DNA from: Streptomyces lydicus
GTDB lineage: Bacteria > Actinomycetota > Actinomycetes > Streptomycetales > Streptomycetaceae
Length of the DNA stretch: 45,292 bases
Direction of reading: 5' to 3'
Assembly (NCBI RefSeq): GCF_000717345.1
Contig: NZ_JNZA01000047.1
Location: 1-45,292 of the forward strand
Positions 31,520 to 40,311 of the stretch are shown here, piece by piece. The notes below the pieces were generated by a model, which searched no databases, was not told the origin of the DNA, and was given only the letters and a program-made list of their open reading frames with translations. Both the position numbers and the translations under genes were made by a program. The first letter of the stretch is position 1, and each line of letters begins with the position of its first letter.

Positions 31520-32260
31520 TCAGGTCAGATTCAGCCCGCCGTCGAGCACGATGACCTCGCCGGTGAGATAGGTGCTGGCGAGCACCGACGCCACCAGGTC
31601 GGCCACGTCGGCGGGTTGGGCCGGGCGGTGCATGGGCGCGCGGTCCCGCCACAGCTCGTGCGCCTGCGCCCAGTCCTTCGTCATCGGCGTGTCCACCAGT
31701 CCCGGCGCCACCGCGTTGACCCGCACCTCGGGCCCGAGCGCCGCCGCGAGCAGCCGGGTCACGTGATTGAGTGCGGCCTTGCTCGCCGCGTACGGCACCG
31801 ACGAGCCCTTGGGGCGCACTCCGGCGTGGCTGGTGATGTTCACGATGCTGCCGCCCGCGGGGGAGCGGCGCAGCGCGGGAAGGGCCGCCGTGCACAGCAC
31901 CCATGGGGCGATCAGGTTGACCTCCAGCAGCTGCCGCCAGTCCGCCGGTGTCGCCGCGGCCAGGTCGTCGTGCGGGATCGGCCAGCTGATGCCCGCGTTG
32001 TTCACCAGGACGTCCAGCCGGCCGTACCGGCCGAGCGCCGCCTCGACCAGCCCGCGGGCCTCTTCCTCCACCGCCAGATCCGCCCGCACGTAGGCCCCGC
32101 CGAGTTCCGCCGCCAGTGCCTCCCCGGCCTCCGCGCTGCGCCGCGAGTGCACCACCACCCGCATCCCGTCCGCCGCCAGCCGCCGCGCGACGGCCTCCCC
32201 GATTCCCGACGTGGACCCGCTGACCAGGGCGACGGGCCGATCCGCTTGTTCCTTGCTCAT
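31520..32260 (-). CDS. Short-chain dehydrogenase/reductase, FabG-like
   Basis: This 246-residue classical SDR has the NAD(P) loop SGSTSGIGEAVARRL at about residues 13-27, the NNAG block, catalytic Ser in ITSHAG and the YAASK active-site pair. The sequence HSRRS after the second strand suggests NADP(H). It resembles 3-oxoacyl-reductases, but the substrate is unknown. The ATG at 32260 gives a normal N-terminus; the GTG at 32278 would add six residues and is possible because AGAGGGG lies before it. It converges on the ddl gene. Confidence 0.86.
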   Translation of the reverse strand: MSKEQADRPVALVSGSTSGIGEAVARRLAADGMRVVVHSRRSAEAGEALAAELGGAYVRADLAVEEEARGLVEAALGRYGRLDVLVNNAGISWPIPHDDLAAATPADWRQLLEVNLIAPWVLCTAALPALRRSPAGGSIVNITSHAGVRPKGSSVPYAASKAALNHVTRLLAAALGPEVRVNAVAPGLVDTPMTKDWAQAHELWRDRAPMHRPAQPADVADLVASVLASTYLTGEVIVLDGGLNLT

Positions 32261-32278
32261 GCTCGCGGATCTTGCCAC

Positions 32279-32933
32279 GGCCCCTCTGCCGCAGGCCCGT
32301 CGGCCCCTGCCCTACCGGATGACCGAGCACTGCCCGAGCCGGCGGGACCGCGCGCCCGCGGGCGGCTCGGCAGGGTGGCGCGGTGCCGGAACCGGCTGAT
32401 GATCCCTTTCCGGTGACGTCGCCCGGCGGCCCGCGGGAGACCCCGGTCATCATTCCGGGCGAGATCCGGAGGGAGATCCGCGGCGCATGCGGTGCCGGGT
32501 GGGTGGTTCCGGGAGCGTGCGCGACGCGTTCCGCTGCTGACGGATGACGCCCGGACGGCGGCCGAACCTTGCTTCGTTGAGCGAAAGAGCAGGCGATTGC
32601 GGGATCCTCGGGGCACGCTGGACGCCATGCTGTACGCAGGCGCGCACCGGGTGTCCTGCGGAGGGCTCGTCCTCTTCGGCGGGCAACCCTCCGGGCGTGC
32701 GGCAGCGATGGCCGGCATCGGGCTTTTGGGAGCAGTTGATGAACGCATGGGTGGAGGCGCCGGGGGAGGCGCCACCGAAGGGTGGAGCGATGCCTCCGCC
32801 CCTTGAGGGCCGGGGACGCGTGGATGCCCGGCTGTTGAGGAAGCAGGATCCGTCCTCGTTGCCGGCGCCCGGGTGGCCGCCCGGCCCGGGGACCGCGACG
32901 CCGGCCTTCGCGCACTCCCGCCACGTCCCGGCC
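32279..32933. other. Non-coding or degraded stretch before an acyl-CoA synthetase fragment
   Basis: I find no convincing intact gene. Open frames on both strands have low-complexity, unrelated translations. Around 32753-32773 GGCGCC is repeated. The stretch ends in a fragment of an acyl-CoA synthetase, so it may be the eroded body of that gene. Confidence 0.4.
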
Positions 32934-33071
32934 CCCTGCCGGCGCAGCCGACGGCGGGAGTGCGCCGACCTGCCGAAGACCGTCTCCGGCAGGATCCGCC
33001 GCATCGACCCGCGCGAGCGCACCGCGCGCGGCGTCGGCGGAGCCCAGTACTGGGAGGAGAACCACCGATGA
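32934..33071 (+). pseudogene. C-terminal remnant of an acyl-CoA synthetase
   Basis: The last ~45 codons of a frame ending at the TGA 33069-33071 encode [20 protein letters not shown], followed by GAQYWEEN. This is the A10 region and tail of medium-chain acyl-CoA synthetases (typically LPKTVSGKIRRVELRE, then a YWEE tail). The preceding RRSRRREC may correspond to the usual YKYPRRVEF block, after which similarity is lost. The catalytic lysine is Arg here (SGRIRR). The frame ends inside the start of the next, intact synthetase gene, overlapping it by four bases, and supplies its ribosome binding site. This looks like a deletion remnant of a tandem paralogue. Confidence 0.55.
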
Positions 33072-34705
33072 GCCGCCACCAGGAGCTCAGTTACGCCAGC
33101 GGAGCCGCCGAACGGCCGCTGCTCGGCCACACCATCGGCGCCGACCTGACCCGCACCATCGCCCGGTTCGGTGACCGCGAGGCGCTGGTCGAGGTGGCGA
33201 GCGGTCGCCGCTGGACCTACGCGGAACTGGGACGCGCCGTCGACGAGGTGGCCCTCGGCCTGCTCGCCAAGGGGGTCCGCAAGGGCGACCGGGTCGGCAT
33301 CTGGGCGCCCAACTGCGCCGAATGGGTCCTCGTCCAGTACGCCACTGCCAAGATCGGCGCCATCCTCGTCAACGTCAACCCCGCTTACCGCGTGCACGAG
33401 TTGGCGTACGTCCTGCAGCAGGCCGGGATCACCGTCCTGGTCTCCGCCATCCAGCACAGGACGAGCGACTACCGCCGGATGATCGAGCAGGTGCGCGCCG
33501 AGAGCCCGGCGCTGCGCGACGTCGTCTACATCGGCGACCCGACCTGGGGCGGGCTGCTGGCCGCCGGCGCGGCCGTCCCGCAGTCCCGGCTCGCCGAGTG
33601 CGAGAAGGCGCTGACCGCCGACGACCCGGTCAACATCCAGTACACCTCGGGCACGACGGGCTTCCCCAAGGGCGCCACCCTCTCGCACCACAACATCCTC
33701 AACAACGGCTACTGGGTCGGCGAAACCATCGCCTACACCGAGCAGGACCGGGTGTGTCTGCCGGTGCCCTTCTACCACTGCTTCGGCATGGTCATGGGCA
33801 ACCTCGGCAGCACCTCGCACGGCGCCTGCATCGTCATCCCGGGCCCCGCCTTCGACGCCGGCACCACCCTCAAGGCCGTCCAGGACGAGCGCTGCACCTC
33901 CCTCTACGGCGTCCCCACCATGTTCATCGCCGAGCTCAACCACCCCGACTTCGCCACCTACGACCTGTCCTCCCTCCGCACCGGCATCATGGCGGGCTCG
34001 CCCTGCCCGGAGGAGGTCATGAAGCGGGTCGTCGCCGAGATGAACATGGCCGAGGTCTCCATCTGCTACGGCATGACGGAGACCTCCCCGGTCTCCACCC
34101 AGACCCGCCGCGACGACGACCTCGAACACCGCACCGCGACCGTCGGCCGGGTGCTGCCGCACATCGAGGTCAAGGTCGTCGACCCGGCGAACGGGGTGAC
34201 CGTGCCCCGCGGCACGCCGGGTGAGCTGTGTACCCGCGGCTACAGCGTGATGCTCGGCTACTGGGAGGACGCCGAGCGCACCGCCGAGGTCATCGACGCG
34301 GCTCGCTGGATGCACACCGGTGACCTCGCGGTGATGAACGACGACGGCTACGTCCGGATCGTCGGCCGCATCAAGGACATGATCATCAGGGGTGGGGAGA
34401 ACGTCTACCCGCGAGAGATCGAGGAGTTCCTCTACTCCCACCCCAAGATCGCTGACGTCCAGGTCGTCGGGGTCCCCGACGAGAAGTACGGCGAGGAGAT
34501 CGCCGCCTGCGTCATCCTGCGGGACCCCGAAGACCCGCTCACCCGCGATGAGTTGGCCCGCTTCTGCCGCTCCCGGCTCGCCCACTACAAGGTGCCGCGG
34601 TACCTGGAGATCGTCGACGCCTTCCCGATGACCGTCAGCGGCAAGGTCCGCAAGGTCGAGCTGCGCGAGCGGCTGGCCAAGGAACTGGGCGCGGTGTCGT
34701 CGTAG
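33068..34705 (+). CDS. Acyl-CoA synthetase (AMP-forming), FadD-like
   Basis: This 545-residue enzyme has the full ANL motif set: A3 [26 protein letters not shown]5 [10 protein letters not shown]7 WMHTGDLA, A8 [21 protein letters not shown] and the C-terminal lysine in [12 protein letters not shown]. It activates a medium- or long-chain fatty acid or a related carboxylate for beta-oxidation or lipid synthesis; the exact chain length cannot be read. The ATG at 33068 follows GGAGGA by about eight bases and overlaps the stop of a broken paralogue upstream. A terminator hairpin follows the gene. Confidence 0.92.
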   Translation: MSRHQELSYASGAAERPLLGHTIGADLTRTIARFGDREALVEVASGRRWTYAELGRAVDEVALGLLAKGVRKGDRVGIWAPNCAEWVLVQYATAKIGAILVNVNPAYRVHELAYVLQQAGITVLVSAIQHRTSDYRRMIEQVRAESPALRDVVYIGDPTWGGLLAAGAAVPQSRLAECEKALTADDPVNIQYTSGTTGFPKGATLSHHNILNNGYWVGETIAYTEQDRVCLPVPFYHCFGMVMGNLGSTSHGACIVIPGPAFDAGTTLKAVQDERCTSLYGVPTMFIAELNHPDFATYDLSSLRTGIMAGSPCPEEVMKRVVAEMNMAEVSICYGMTETSPVSTQTRRDDDLEHRTATVGRVLPHIEVKVVDPANGVTVPRGTPGELCTRGYSVMLGYWEDAERTAEVIDAARWMHTGDLAVMNDDGYVRIVGRIKDMIIRGGENVYPREIEEFLYSHPKIADVQVVGVPDEKYGEEIAACVILRDPEDPLTRDELARFCRSRLAHYKVPRYLEIVDAFPMTVSGKVRKVELRERLAKELGAVSS

Positions 34706-34713
34706 GTCCTCGC

Positions 34714-34745
34714 GGCCGGAGGGCGCCGTCGAGGCGCCCCCGGCC
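34714..34745. terminator. Bidirectional terminator hairpin
   Basis: GGCCGGAGGGCGCC (34714-34727) pairs with GGCGCCCCCGGCC (34733-34745) with one bulge around GTCGA, between the convergent acyl-CoA synthetase and hypothetical genes. Confidence 0.75.
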
Positions 34746-34780
34746 CGACGGGCCTTTCCGGGGCGCCGGTGCGGGTGGGC

Positions 34781-35953
34781 TCACCCGGCCGGCGCGCCGG
34801 CACCCTCCGGGACCGGCACCGCGCAGAGGTGCGCGGGCGCCCCGGTGCGGGGGATGTCCTCCGCCAGGAGCCCGGCCCAGGACGGCCGCCGGTGCGGCGC
34901 CCGGCGCGCCATCTCGCGCGCGACGGTGCCGGGCCACGCCTCGGCCGTGCCGGTACGGGCCCGCCACCAGCGGGGGAGGTGGTCATGGGCGCGGTCCACG
35001 GTGACCTCGTCGGCGGTGATCCGCACCCGGACGTACAGCCACCGTCCGGACGCGTCCCCGTCCGCGTCCCCGACCGCATCCGTCAGCCGGAGGTCCCCCA
35101 GCAGTGCGCACAGCTCCTCGCCGAGCCTCCTGCCCTGCTCGTCGAGGAAGCCGTCCGCCCGGTACCGGTTCCCCGGGTCCGCGCCGTCGACGAAGGCCGC
35201 GGTGACCGTGCAACTCCCGTCCTCCCAGGGATGGTTGGCGCGCATCCAGGTCACCAGCCGACCCAGGGCGCCGCTCTCGGCGGCCGGCGCCCGCTCCGCC
35301 TCACCGGACGCCCGCATCGCGACCGCGAGCACCGCCGCGTACTGCTCGGGCAGCCAGCACGGCACCCGGCGGCCCGCGGGCTCTCCCCGGCCGGCCGGCA
35401 GCTCGGGGCGGCCGACCGAGCGTGCGGCCGCGGCCCGCGCCTCCTCCGTCCCCCTGCGCCGCACCTCGTCCGGGTCGGCGCCGTCCGCACGCAGCGCGTC
35501 GAGGACCGCCCGCACCTCGGCGTCATCGGCGGGGACCATGGCGGCCACCCCGTCGTCGCGCACCTCCGCGGGGTACGGGGCCCGGCCCCATGCCCCGTCC
35601 GCCCACCAGTAGACGAAGCCGATCTCCTCGTCCCCTTCGATCTCCGCCGTCAGCCACTCCCACGGCAGCCAGTGCGGTCCGCCGGCGAGGAGATCCACCG
35701 GCCGGGGGCGGCCGACGGTCTCGCTGTAGTCGTTGTCGATGCCGTGGAGCACGGCTCGGCCGCCCTCGACCCAGGTGAGCGCCCACCACCCGTTCCCCAC
35801 GTCGTCGGAGCGCAACCCCGTCCCGTCCACCCGGTAGTTGTGCACGGGCAACGGGCTCTCCGCACTCCAGGCCGCCAGGGTGGCGGCATGCTGCCAGAGC
35901 ACCTCGGGGGAGGGCAGCAACTCGGGCCGGCCTGGGCTACCGAAGGGGGTCAT
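34781..35953 (-). CDS. Conserved-looking hypothetical protein
   Basis: I do not recognise this 390-residue cytoplasmic protein. It is rich in Trp and acidic residues, with no signal peptide or membrane segment. Blocks such as GNGWWALTWVEGGRAVLHGIDNDYSET and WLPWEWLTAEIEGDEEIGFVYWWADG suggest a beta-rich N-terminal half. The C-terminal half is charged and ends in a proline-rich tail. The ATG at 35953 has AGGAG four to five bases upstream; the longer frame to 36109 translates into low-complexity Thr/Pro sequence and is rejected. Codon use is like its neighbours, supporting a real gene. Confidence 0.68.
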   Translation of the reverse strand: MTPFGSPGRPELLPSPEVLWQHAATLAAWSAESPLPVHNYRVDGTGLRSDDVGNGWWALTWVEGGRAVLHGIDNDYSETVGRPRPVDLLAGGPHWLPWEWLTAEIEGDEEIGFVYWWADGAWGRAPYPAEVRDDGVAAMVPADDAEVRAVLDALRADGADPDEVRRRGTEEARAAAARSVGRPELPAGRGEPAGRRVPCWLPEQYAAVLAVAMRASGEAERAPAAESGALGRLVTWMRANHPWEDGSCTVTAAFVDGADPGNRYRADGFLDEQGRRLGEELCALLGDLRLTDAVGDADGDASGRWLYVRVRITADEVTVDRAHDHLPRWWRARTGTAEAWPGTVAREMARRAPHRRPSWAGLLAEDIPRTGAPAHLCAVPVPEGAGAPAG

Positions 35954-36059
35954 GCGACTCCTGATGCGTGGGGTGGGTGTGGTGAGGATGGTGGGTGTGG
36001 TGCGGGCGGGTGTGTCCGGTACGGACGCCGTGTTCCGCCGGCCGGTTCCGACCCGGGCG

Positions 36060-36182
36060 GGGCCCAGTCCCGCCGGAGCGCGGGGTCTCGCCCGGGTCCA
36101 GGCCACCACCGGGCATCGCCCGGTGGGCGCCGACCTCTTCGTTGTCGTACGGGAGGAGGAGTATCCAGCCGTCGTTCACTTG
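36060..36182 (-). pseudogene. Possible NUDIX-hydrolase fragment
   Basis: A minus-strand frame reads DGWILLLPYDNEEVGAHRAM followed by PGGGLDPGETP, which resembles the strand and first half of a NUDIX box (PGGGxxxGE). The following residues (RSGGTGPRP) lack the REx2EExG half, and no start codon or upstream domain is present. It lies in the 246-base gap between two minus-strand genes. It could be a decayed fragment or chance. Confidence 0.3.
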
Positions 36183-36199
36183 GCGATCCTGCGGCAGCT

Positions 36200-36580
36200 T
36201 CAGCGCTGCCGCTCTCCCGGCCAGTCGAGCAACAGCCGCTGGGGACGCGGCAGTGAGGCCACCACCAGGTCGTAGGAGTCCTCGATCATGTCGCGCACCA
36301 GCCGGTCGGGCAGCGCGCCGTCCAGCGAGACGGTGTTCCAGTGCCGCTTGTTGAGGTGATAGCCGGGCACCACCTCCGGGTGCGCCGCGCGCAGCCGTTC
36401 GGCCAGCTCGGGGTCGCACTTGAGGCTCACGGTGAGCGGTGCGCCCGTCAGTGTGGTCAGCGCGAAGATCTTGCCGCCGACCTTGAAGGTCGAGACGTCC
36501 GGGTTCCGGGGGAAGGGAAATTCCTCGGTCGCGCCGTTGAAGCCCAGGCAGGTGGCCCGGAGGGCGTTCGCGTCGATCAT
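36200..36580 (-). CDS. MmcQ/YjbR-family protein
   Basis: This 126-residue protein has the whole MmcQ/YjbR fold (CyaY-like double wing). Typical blocks are FPFPRNPDVSTFKVGGKIFALT, LSLKCDPELAERLR-like VSLKCDPELAERLR, PGYHLNKRHWNTVSLDG and the final DSYDLVVASLP. Members are small cytoplasmic proteins sometimes called DNA-binding, with unproven function. The ATG at 36580 follows a CATAAT hexamer by six bases, so the message may be leaderless; no ribosome binding site is visible. Confidence 0.88.
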   Translation of the reverse strand: MIDANALRATCLGFNGATEEFPFPRNPDVSTFKVGGKIFALTTLTGAPLTVSLKCDPELAERLRAAHPEVVPGYHLNKRHWNTVSLDGALPDRLVRDMIEDSYDLVVASLPRPQRLLLDWPGERQR

Positions 36581-36649
36581 CCCGCCATTATGTCCGGAGC
36601 GGTCAGAAAGATGTGATGAGCTGTCATCGCGTGCGTCGCTCCCGGCCGC

Positions 36650-37168
36650 TCAGTCGCCGGCCCCTGACCGCCCGCCGGGCTCCCGTCGCATGCCCACCCG
36701 CGGCCAGCGGTCCAGTCCCAGCTCCGCCTCCCGCGCGCGAAGGGCGCGCAGCCCCGGGGTGAGTTCGGCGTCGGCCAGCAGCCGGAAGCCGAGGCGGGCG
36801 TAGTACGGCGCGTTCCACGGCACCTCCGCGAAGGTGGTCAGCGTCAGCGCGACCGGCCCGCCGTCCCGCTCCGCGCGGTCGATGAGCGCCCGGCCGATGC
36901 CCTGACGGGAGTGCTCCGGGTGCACCGACACCTGCTCGATGTGGGTGCAGCCGTCGACCGGCGCCCGCAGGAGATAGCCGACGGGCCGGCCTTCCACGTA
37001 CGCGGCCAGCGCCCGTCCGGCCCGCTGAAAAGCGGTCAGCTCGGCGAGCGTCGGCGGCTCGTCGTCCGCGACCGCCGCCATGCCCAGGGCACGGAACGGC
37101 TCACCGGCGGCCCGCTCGATGGCGCGCAGCAGAGGCAGATCGTCGGGGGACGGCGGGCGGATGATCAC
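36650..37168 (-). CDS. GNAT-family N-acetyltransferase
   Basis: This 172-residue GNAT protein has the acetyl-CoA motif VSVHPEHSRQGIGRALIDRA at about residues 76-95 and the closing PYYARLGFRLL block. The RxxGxG/A loop is intact, so it should be active; the substrate is unknown. The start is GTG at 37168, with GGAGG about ten bases upstream. It follows the MFS gene on the same strand by 63 bases and could be co-transcribed with it, a pairing seen where drugs are modified or exported; that link is inference. Confidence 0.88.
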   Translation of the reverse strand: MIIRPPSPDDLPLLRAIERAAGEPFRALGMAAVADDEPPTLAELTAFQRAGRALAAYVEGRPVGYLLRAPVDGCTHIEQVSVHPEHSRQGIGRALIDRAERDGGPVALTLTTFAEVPWNAPYYARLGFRLLADAELTPGLRALRAREAELGLDRWPRVGMRREPGGRSGAGD

Positions 37169-37231
37169 CGGGCCAGTGTCCTCCGTGCCGTCGCCCCTGA
37201 CGAGTGGATTTCGCCCACGTCGTGCCGGGTG

Positions 37232-38476
37232 TCAGGTCAGGCTCGCGGCCTGTTCCCTCGTGTCCAGGGGCGCGTGCTCGCGGCGCGGGAGCAGCAGCGG
37301 GGTGGCGAGGAGGAGGACTCCGGCGACCGCGATCGCGGTGCGCGGGCCGGTGAGGGCGGCCAGCAGGCCCCACACCGCGGTCATGGCGGCGATGGCGGCG
37401 CTGCTGCTGACCGACCACGCGGTCAGGGTGCGGACGACCCGGTCGCTGGGAGTGTGGTCGAGCCGGTAGGTGGCCAGCACCGGGTTGAACAGGCCGCAGC
37501 AGGTCACCAGGCCGAATTGGACGACCATGATGAGTACGAGCCCGGGGACACCGGGCCGGACGAATGCCAGTCCGACCGGCCAGCACGCACGCAGCACCCC
37601 GGCCGAGAACATCACCTTGTGCTGCCCGAACCGCGCCACGAGGCGGGGCGCCAGACGCGAGCCGATCAGGCCACCGACGCAAGGGGCCGCGAACGCGAGA
37701 CCGTACTGCCAGGGTGCGAACCGGAGAGGGCCCAGCAGGAGTACGGCGAGCAGCGGCTCGGTCGCCATGATCAGGCCGTTGACCACGATCGCGTTGAAGA
37801 ACAGCGGGCGCAGCGTGGCGTGGGCGAGGACGTAGCGCCAGCCCTCCAGCAGCTCGCCTGCTCGCAGCCGTGCGGCACCGGCTCGCGCGGGGCGCGGTTC
37901 CGTCCCGCCGATGGCGCGGAGGCCCAGCGCCGAGAGCAGGTAGCTGACCGCATCGGCCACCACGGTCGTCATCGGGCCGAACATCCCGATCGCGGCCCCG
38001 CCCAGCGGCGGTCCGACCACCGTCGCGGTCCACGTCGTGGACTCGAACCGGCCGTTCGCGACGAGCAGGTCCTCCGGCGGCACGAGCCCCTTCAGATACG
38101 CCCCGCTGGCGGCCCGGAAGGCGATGTCCGCCGTGGCGACGGCGACGGACACGACGAGGAGCTGGGCGAAGCTGAGCCGGCCGAGCGCGAACGCGGCGGG
38201 GACACTCAGCAACGCCGCGCACCGGATCAGGTCCATCGCCACCATGACCGGCCGCTTGCGGCGGAACTCCACCCACGGCCCGAGCGGCACCGCGACCAGC
38301 GCTCCCACCGCCCGCCCCGCGGCAGCCAGCGCCGCCACCTGGGTCGGCCCGGAGTGCAGCACGAGGACCGCGATCATGGGAAACGCACCGAACCGGAGCC
38401 CGGTGCCGTACGAGCTGACGACAAACGCCGCCCACAACCACCCGAACTGCCGCCCCAGCGCCCGCCGACCCGTCAT
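37232..38476 (-). CDS. MFS transporter, probable efflux permease
   Basis: This 414-residue protein has about 12 hydrophobic segments in two halves separated by a basic loop near residues 190-210. It has motif-A-like sequence between segments 2 and 3 (GPWVEFRRKRPVM). It resembles the MFS type often annotated as macrolide or multidrug exporters. The ATG at 38476 is preferred on length, but it is immediately preceded by GGGGG with little spacing; the in-frame GTG at 38512 would add 12 residues and lacks a ribosome binding site. It is divergent from a LysR gene, its likely regulator. Confidence 0.85.
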   Translation of the reverse strand: MTGRRALGRQFGWLWAAFVVSSYGTGLRFGAFPMIAVLVLHSGPTQVAALAAAGRAVGALVAVPLGPWVEFRRKRPVMVAMDLIRCAALLSVPAAFALGRLSFAQLLVVSVAVATADIAFRAASGAYLKGLVPPEDLLVANGRFESTTWTATVVGPPLGGAAIGMFGPMTTVVADAVSYLLSALGLRAIGGTEPRPARAGAARLRAGELLEGWRYVLAHATLRPLFFNAIVVNGLIMATEPLLAVLLLGPLRFAPWQYGLAFAAPCVGGLIGSRLAPRLVARFGQHKVMFSAGVLRACWPVGLAFVRPGVPGLVLIMVVQFGLVTCCGLFNPVLATYRLDHTPSDRVVRTLTAWSVSSSAAIAAMTAVWGLLAALTGPRTAIAVAGVLLLATPLLLPRREHAPLDTREQAASLT

Positions 38477-38584
38477 CCCCCACGCCCATCTCGTCGATCC
38501 GAACAACCTCACGTTGACCGTCGGCCATCAAAGCGGCTCGCGGAGGCCCGGATCAAACAACCGATCAGCCAGGGAGTCACAACC

Positions 38585-39541
38585 ATGCGTTGTGCAGATA
38601 TCCTGGGCAGCGTGGATCTGGACGCTGTGCGCACCTTCGTGGCCGCCGCGGACGCGGGGCGGTTCCAAGACGCCGCCGCGGAATTGTCGGTCACCCAGCA
38701 GGCCGTCTCCAAACGCATCGCCACACTGGAGAAGATCCTCGGGGTGCGGCTGTTCACCCGCACCGCGCGCGGAGCGAAGCTCACCATCGACGGACAGGCG
38801 TTCCTGCCCCACGCCCGCGACCTCCTACGGGCCGAGGAGCGCGCGATCGCCTCCGTGCGTCCGGGCCGCCGCGCGCTGCGCGTCGACGTGATCGGCCGAC
38901 GGCTCGCCCCGGCCGCCCTGCTGCGTGACTTCCATCGCGCGCAACCCGAGGTCGAGCTCGATGTGGTGACCCTCTTCGACGCCGACGCGGCCATCGACGC
39001 GGTCCGGTCCGGCACGATCGACGCGTCCTTCCGCGCCGTCACCATGTCCGGCCGGCAGCACCCCGAGGACATCCGGGTCGCCCGGGTCTTCGACGAGCCC
39101 ATCCAGCTGCTCACCGGACCGGCCCACGAGCTGGCCGCGGCCCGCGAGGTCACGCCCGCGGAGCTCGTCGGGCACCGGATCTGGATGCCCGGCCTGGTGC
39201 CCGGAACCGAGTGGGCCGCCTACTACGACGCACTCGCCGCCGCGTTCGGGCTCACCATCGAGAGCACCGGCCCCGACTTCGGCACCGAGCCCCTGCTGGA
39301 CACCATCGCCGACTCACGGTCACTGGCGACCTTCGTCGGCGAGCAGACCAACCTGGTCTGGCCCGCCGACCACGGCCTGCGGCGGATCGCCGTACACGAC
39401 CCGACACCGGTCTACCCGCACTCACTGGTCTGGCACCGCGACAACCCGCACCCGGCGCTCGCTGCGCTCCGCGACCACCTCCGCTCCGGGCCGTTCGGCC
39501 CCTCCGACACCACGACCTGGACCCCGACGTGGGCCGGGTGA
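38585..39541 (+). CDS. LysR-family transcriptional regulator
   Basis: This 318-residue protein has a LysR helix-turn-helix (VDLDAVRTFVAAADAGRFQDAAAELSV, about residues 10-70) and a C-terminal effector-binding domain. The ATG at 38585 has AGGGAG eight bases upstream; the GTG at 38612 would give a more typical LysR N-terminus but a poorer site. It is divergent from the MFS gene with ~108 bases between, so it probably controls the exporter. It converges on an SDR gene with 70 bases between. Confidence 0.88.
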   Translation: MRCADILGSVDLDAVRTFVAAADAGRFQDAAAELSVTQQAVSKRIATLEKILGVRLFTRTARGAKLTIDGQAFLPHARDLLRAEERAIASVRPGRRALRVDVIGRRLAPAALLRDFHRAQPEVELDVVTLFDADAAIDAVRSGTIDASFRAVTMSGRQHPEDIRVARVFDEPIQLLTGPAHELAAAREVTPAELVGHRIWMPGLVPGTEWAAYYDALAAAFGLTIESTGPDFGTEPLLDTIADSRSLATFVGEQTNLVWPADHGLRRIAVHDPTPVYPHSLVWHRDNPHPALAALRDHLRSGPFGPSDTTTWTPTWAG

Positions 39542-39611
39542 TCAGGCCCGGCGCCCCCGGGAGCGTGAGCGGAGAGGACGCCCGCCCGCCGGCGCCGTCG
39601 GCCGAGGGCGG

Positions 39612-40199
39612 TCAGCCGGCCGCCGGGAGGGCCTCGATCCGGGCGACGTAGCGCCGGGCCACCTCGTCGGCCGGGGTGCCGTCGGCCGGGTCCAGGCCCA
39701 TGGCGGCGAGGGTCTCGGCGAGCCAGCCGGGGCTGACGACGGACAGCCGCAGGCCCCGTGGCATCTCCGGGGCCGCGGCGTGCACGAAGGCTTCCAGGCC
39801 GGCGTTGACCAGGGCGCCGAACGACCCGCCGGGCGTGGGCTTTTCGAACGTTCCGCCGGTGAGGACGATGCCGCCACCGTCGCGCAGATGGTGGATCGCG
39901 CGCCGGACCAGATGCACCTGACCGAGGAGCTTGCCGTGCAGGCCGGTCGTGAAGTCCTCGTCCGAGGGGGAGTCCAGCGGCGTCAGCCGGCCGCTCGCCG
40001 CGCAGCAGACGACCGCGTCCACGTCCCGTACGGAGGCGAAGAGGGCGTCGACGGTGGCCGGGTCCGCCAGGTCGACCCGTACGGGGCCGCGGCGTGCGGC
40101 GGGTACGACCTGGTGGCCGTGGTCCGCCAACCGGCGGGCGACGGCGCTGCCGAGCGTGCCGCCGGCGCCGATCACGATGATCTTCAGGGGGTTCGTCAT
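39612..40199 (-). CDS. Atypical short-chain dehydrogenase
   Basis: This 195-residue protein has an NAD(P)-binding IGAGGTLGSAVARRL at residues 8-22 and the CCAASG and NAGLEAFVHAAA blocks seen in short SDRs of ~200 residues. The classical YxxxK pair is absent; the region has SFGALVNAG instead. Such proteins are common in Streptomyces next to XRE regulators, as here. The start is placed at the ATG at 40199 (MTNPLK); an in-frame ATG at 40205 is equally possible and neither has a clear ribosome binding site. It is divergent from the MmyB-like regulator. Confidence 0.8.
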   Translation of the reverse strand: MTNPLKIIVIGAGGTLGSAVARRLADHGHQVVPAARRGPVRVDLADPATVDALFASVRDVDAVVCCAASGRLTPLDSPSDEDFTTGLHGKLLGQVHLVRRAIHHLRDGGGIVLTGGTFEKPTPGGSFGALVNAGLEAFVHAAAPEMPRGLRLSVVSPGWLAETLAAMGLDPADGTPADEVARRYVARIEALPAAG

Positions 40200-40247
40200 G
40201 GGCATGAGCGTGCCGTGTCCGGGGCCGGTCACCCAGCCCTCCACCAA

Positions 40248-40270
40248 GGGTAGGAACGCGGTGCCTACCC
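40248..40270. promoter_or_regulatory. Palindromic operator between the SDR and XRE genes
   Basis: GGGTAGG (40248-40254) and CCTACCC (40264-40270) are perfect inverted repeats with a nine-base spacer, in the 112-base divergent region. It is the probable binding site of the XRE regulator encoded 42 bases to the right, acting on both genes. Confidence 0.65.
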
Positions 40271-40311
40271 CTGCCGGGTGCAGGCAGGCGTCCGCCCGGC
40301 ACACTTGCCGG

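Noticed and set aside
32450..34585. Long minus-strand frame across the second acyl-CoA synthetase
   Set aside because: It is antisense to a gene with complete ANL motifs and has no domain of its own.
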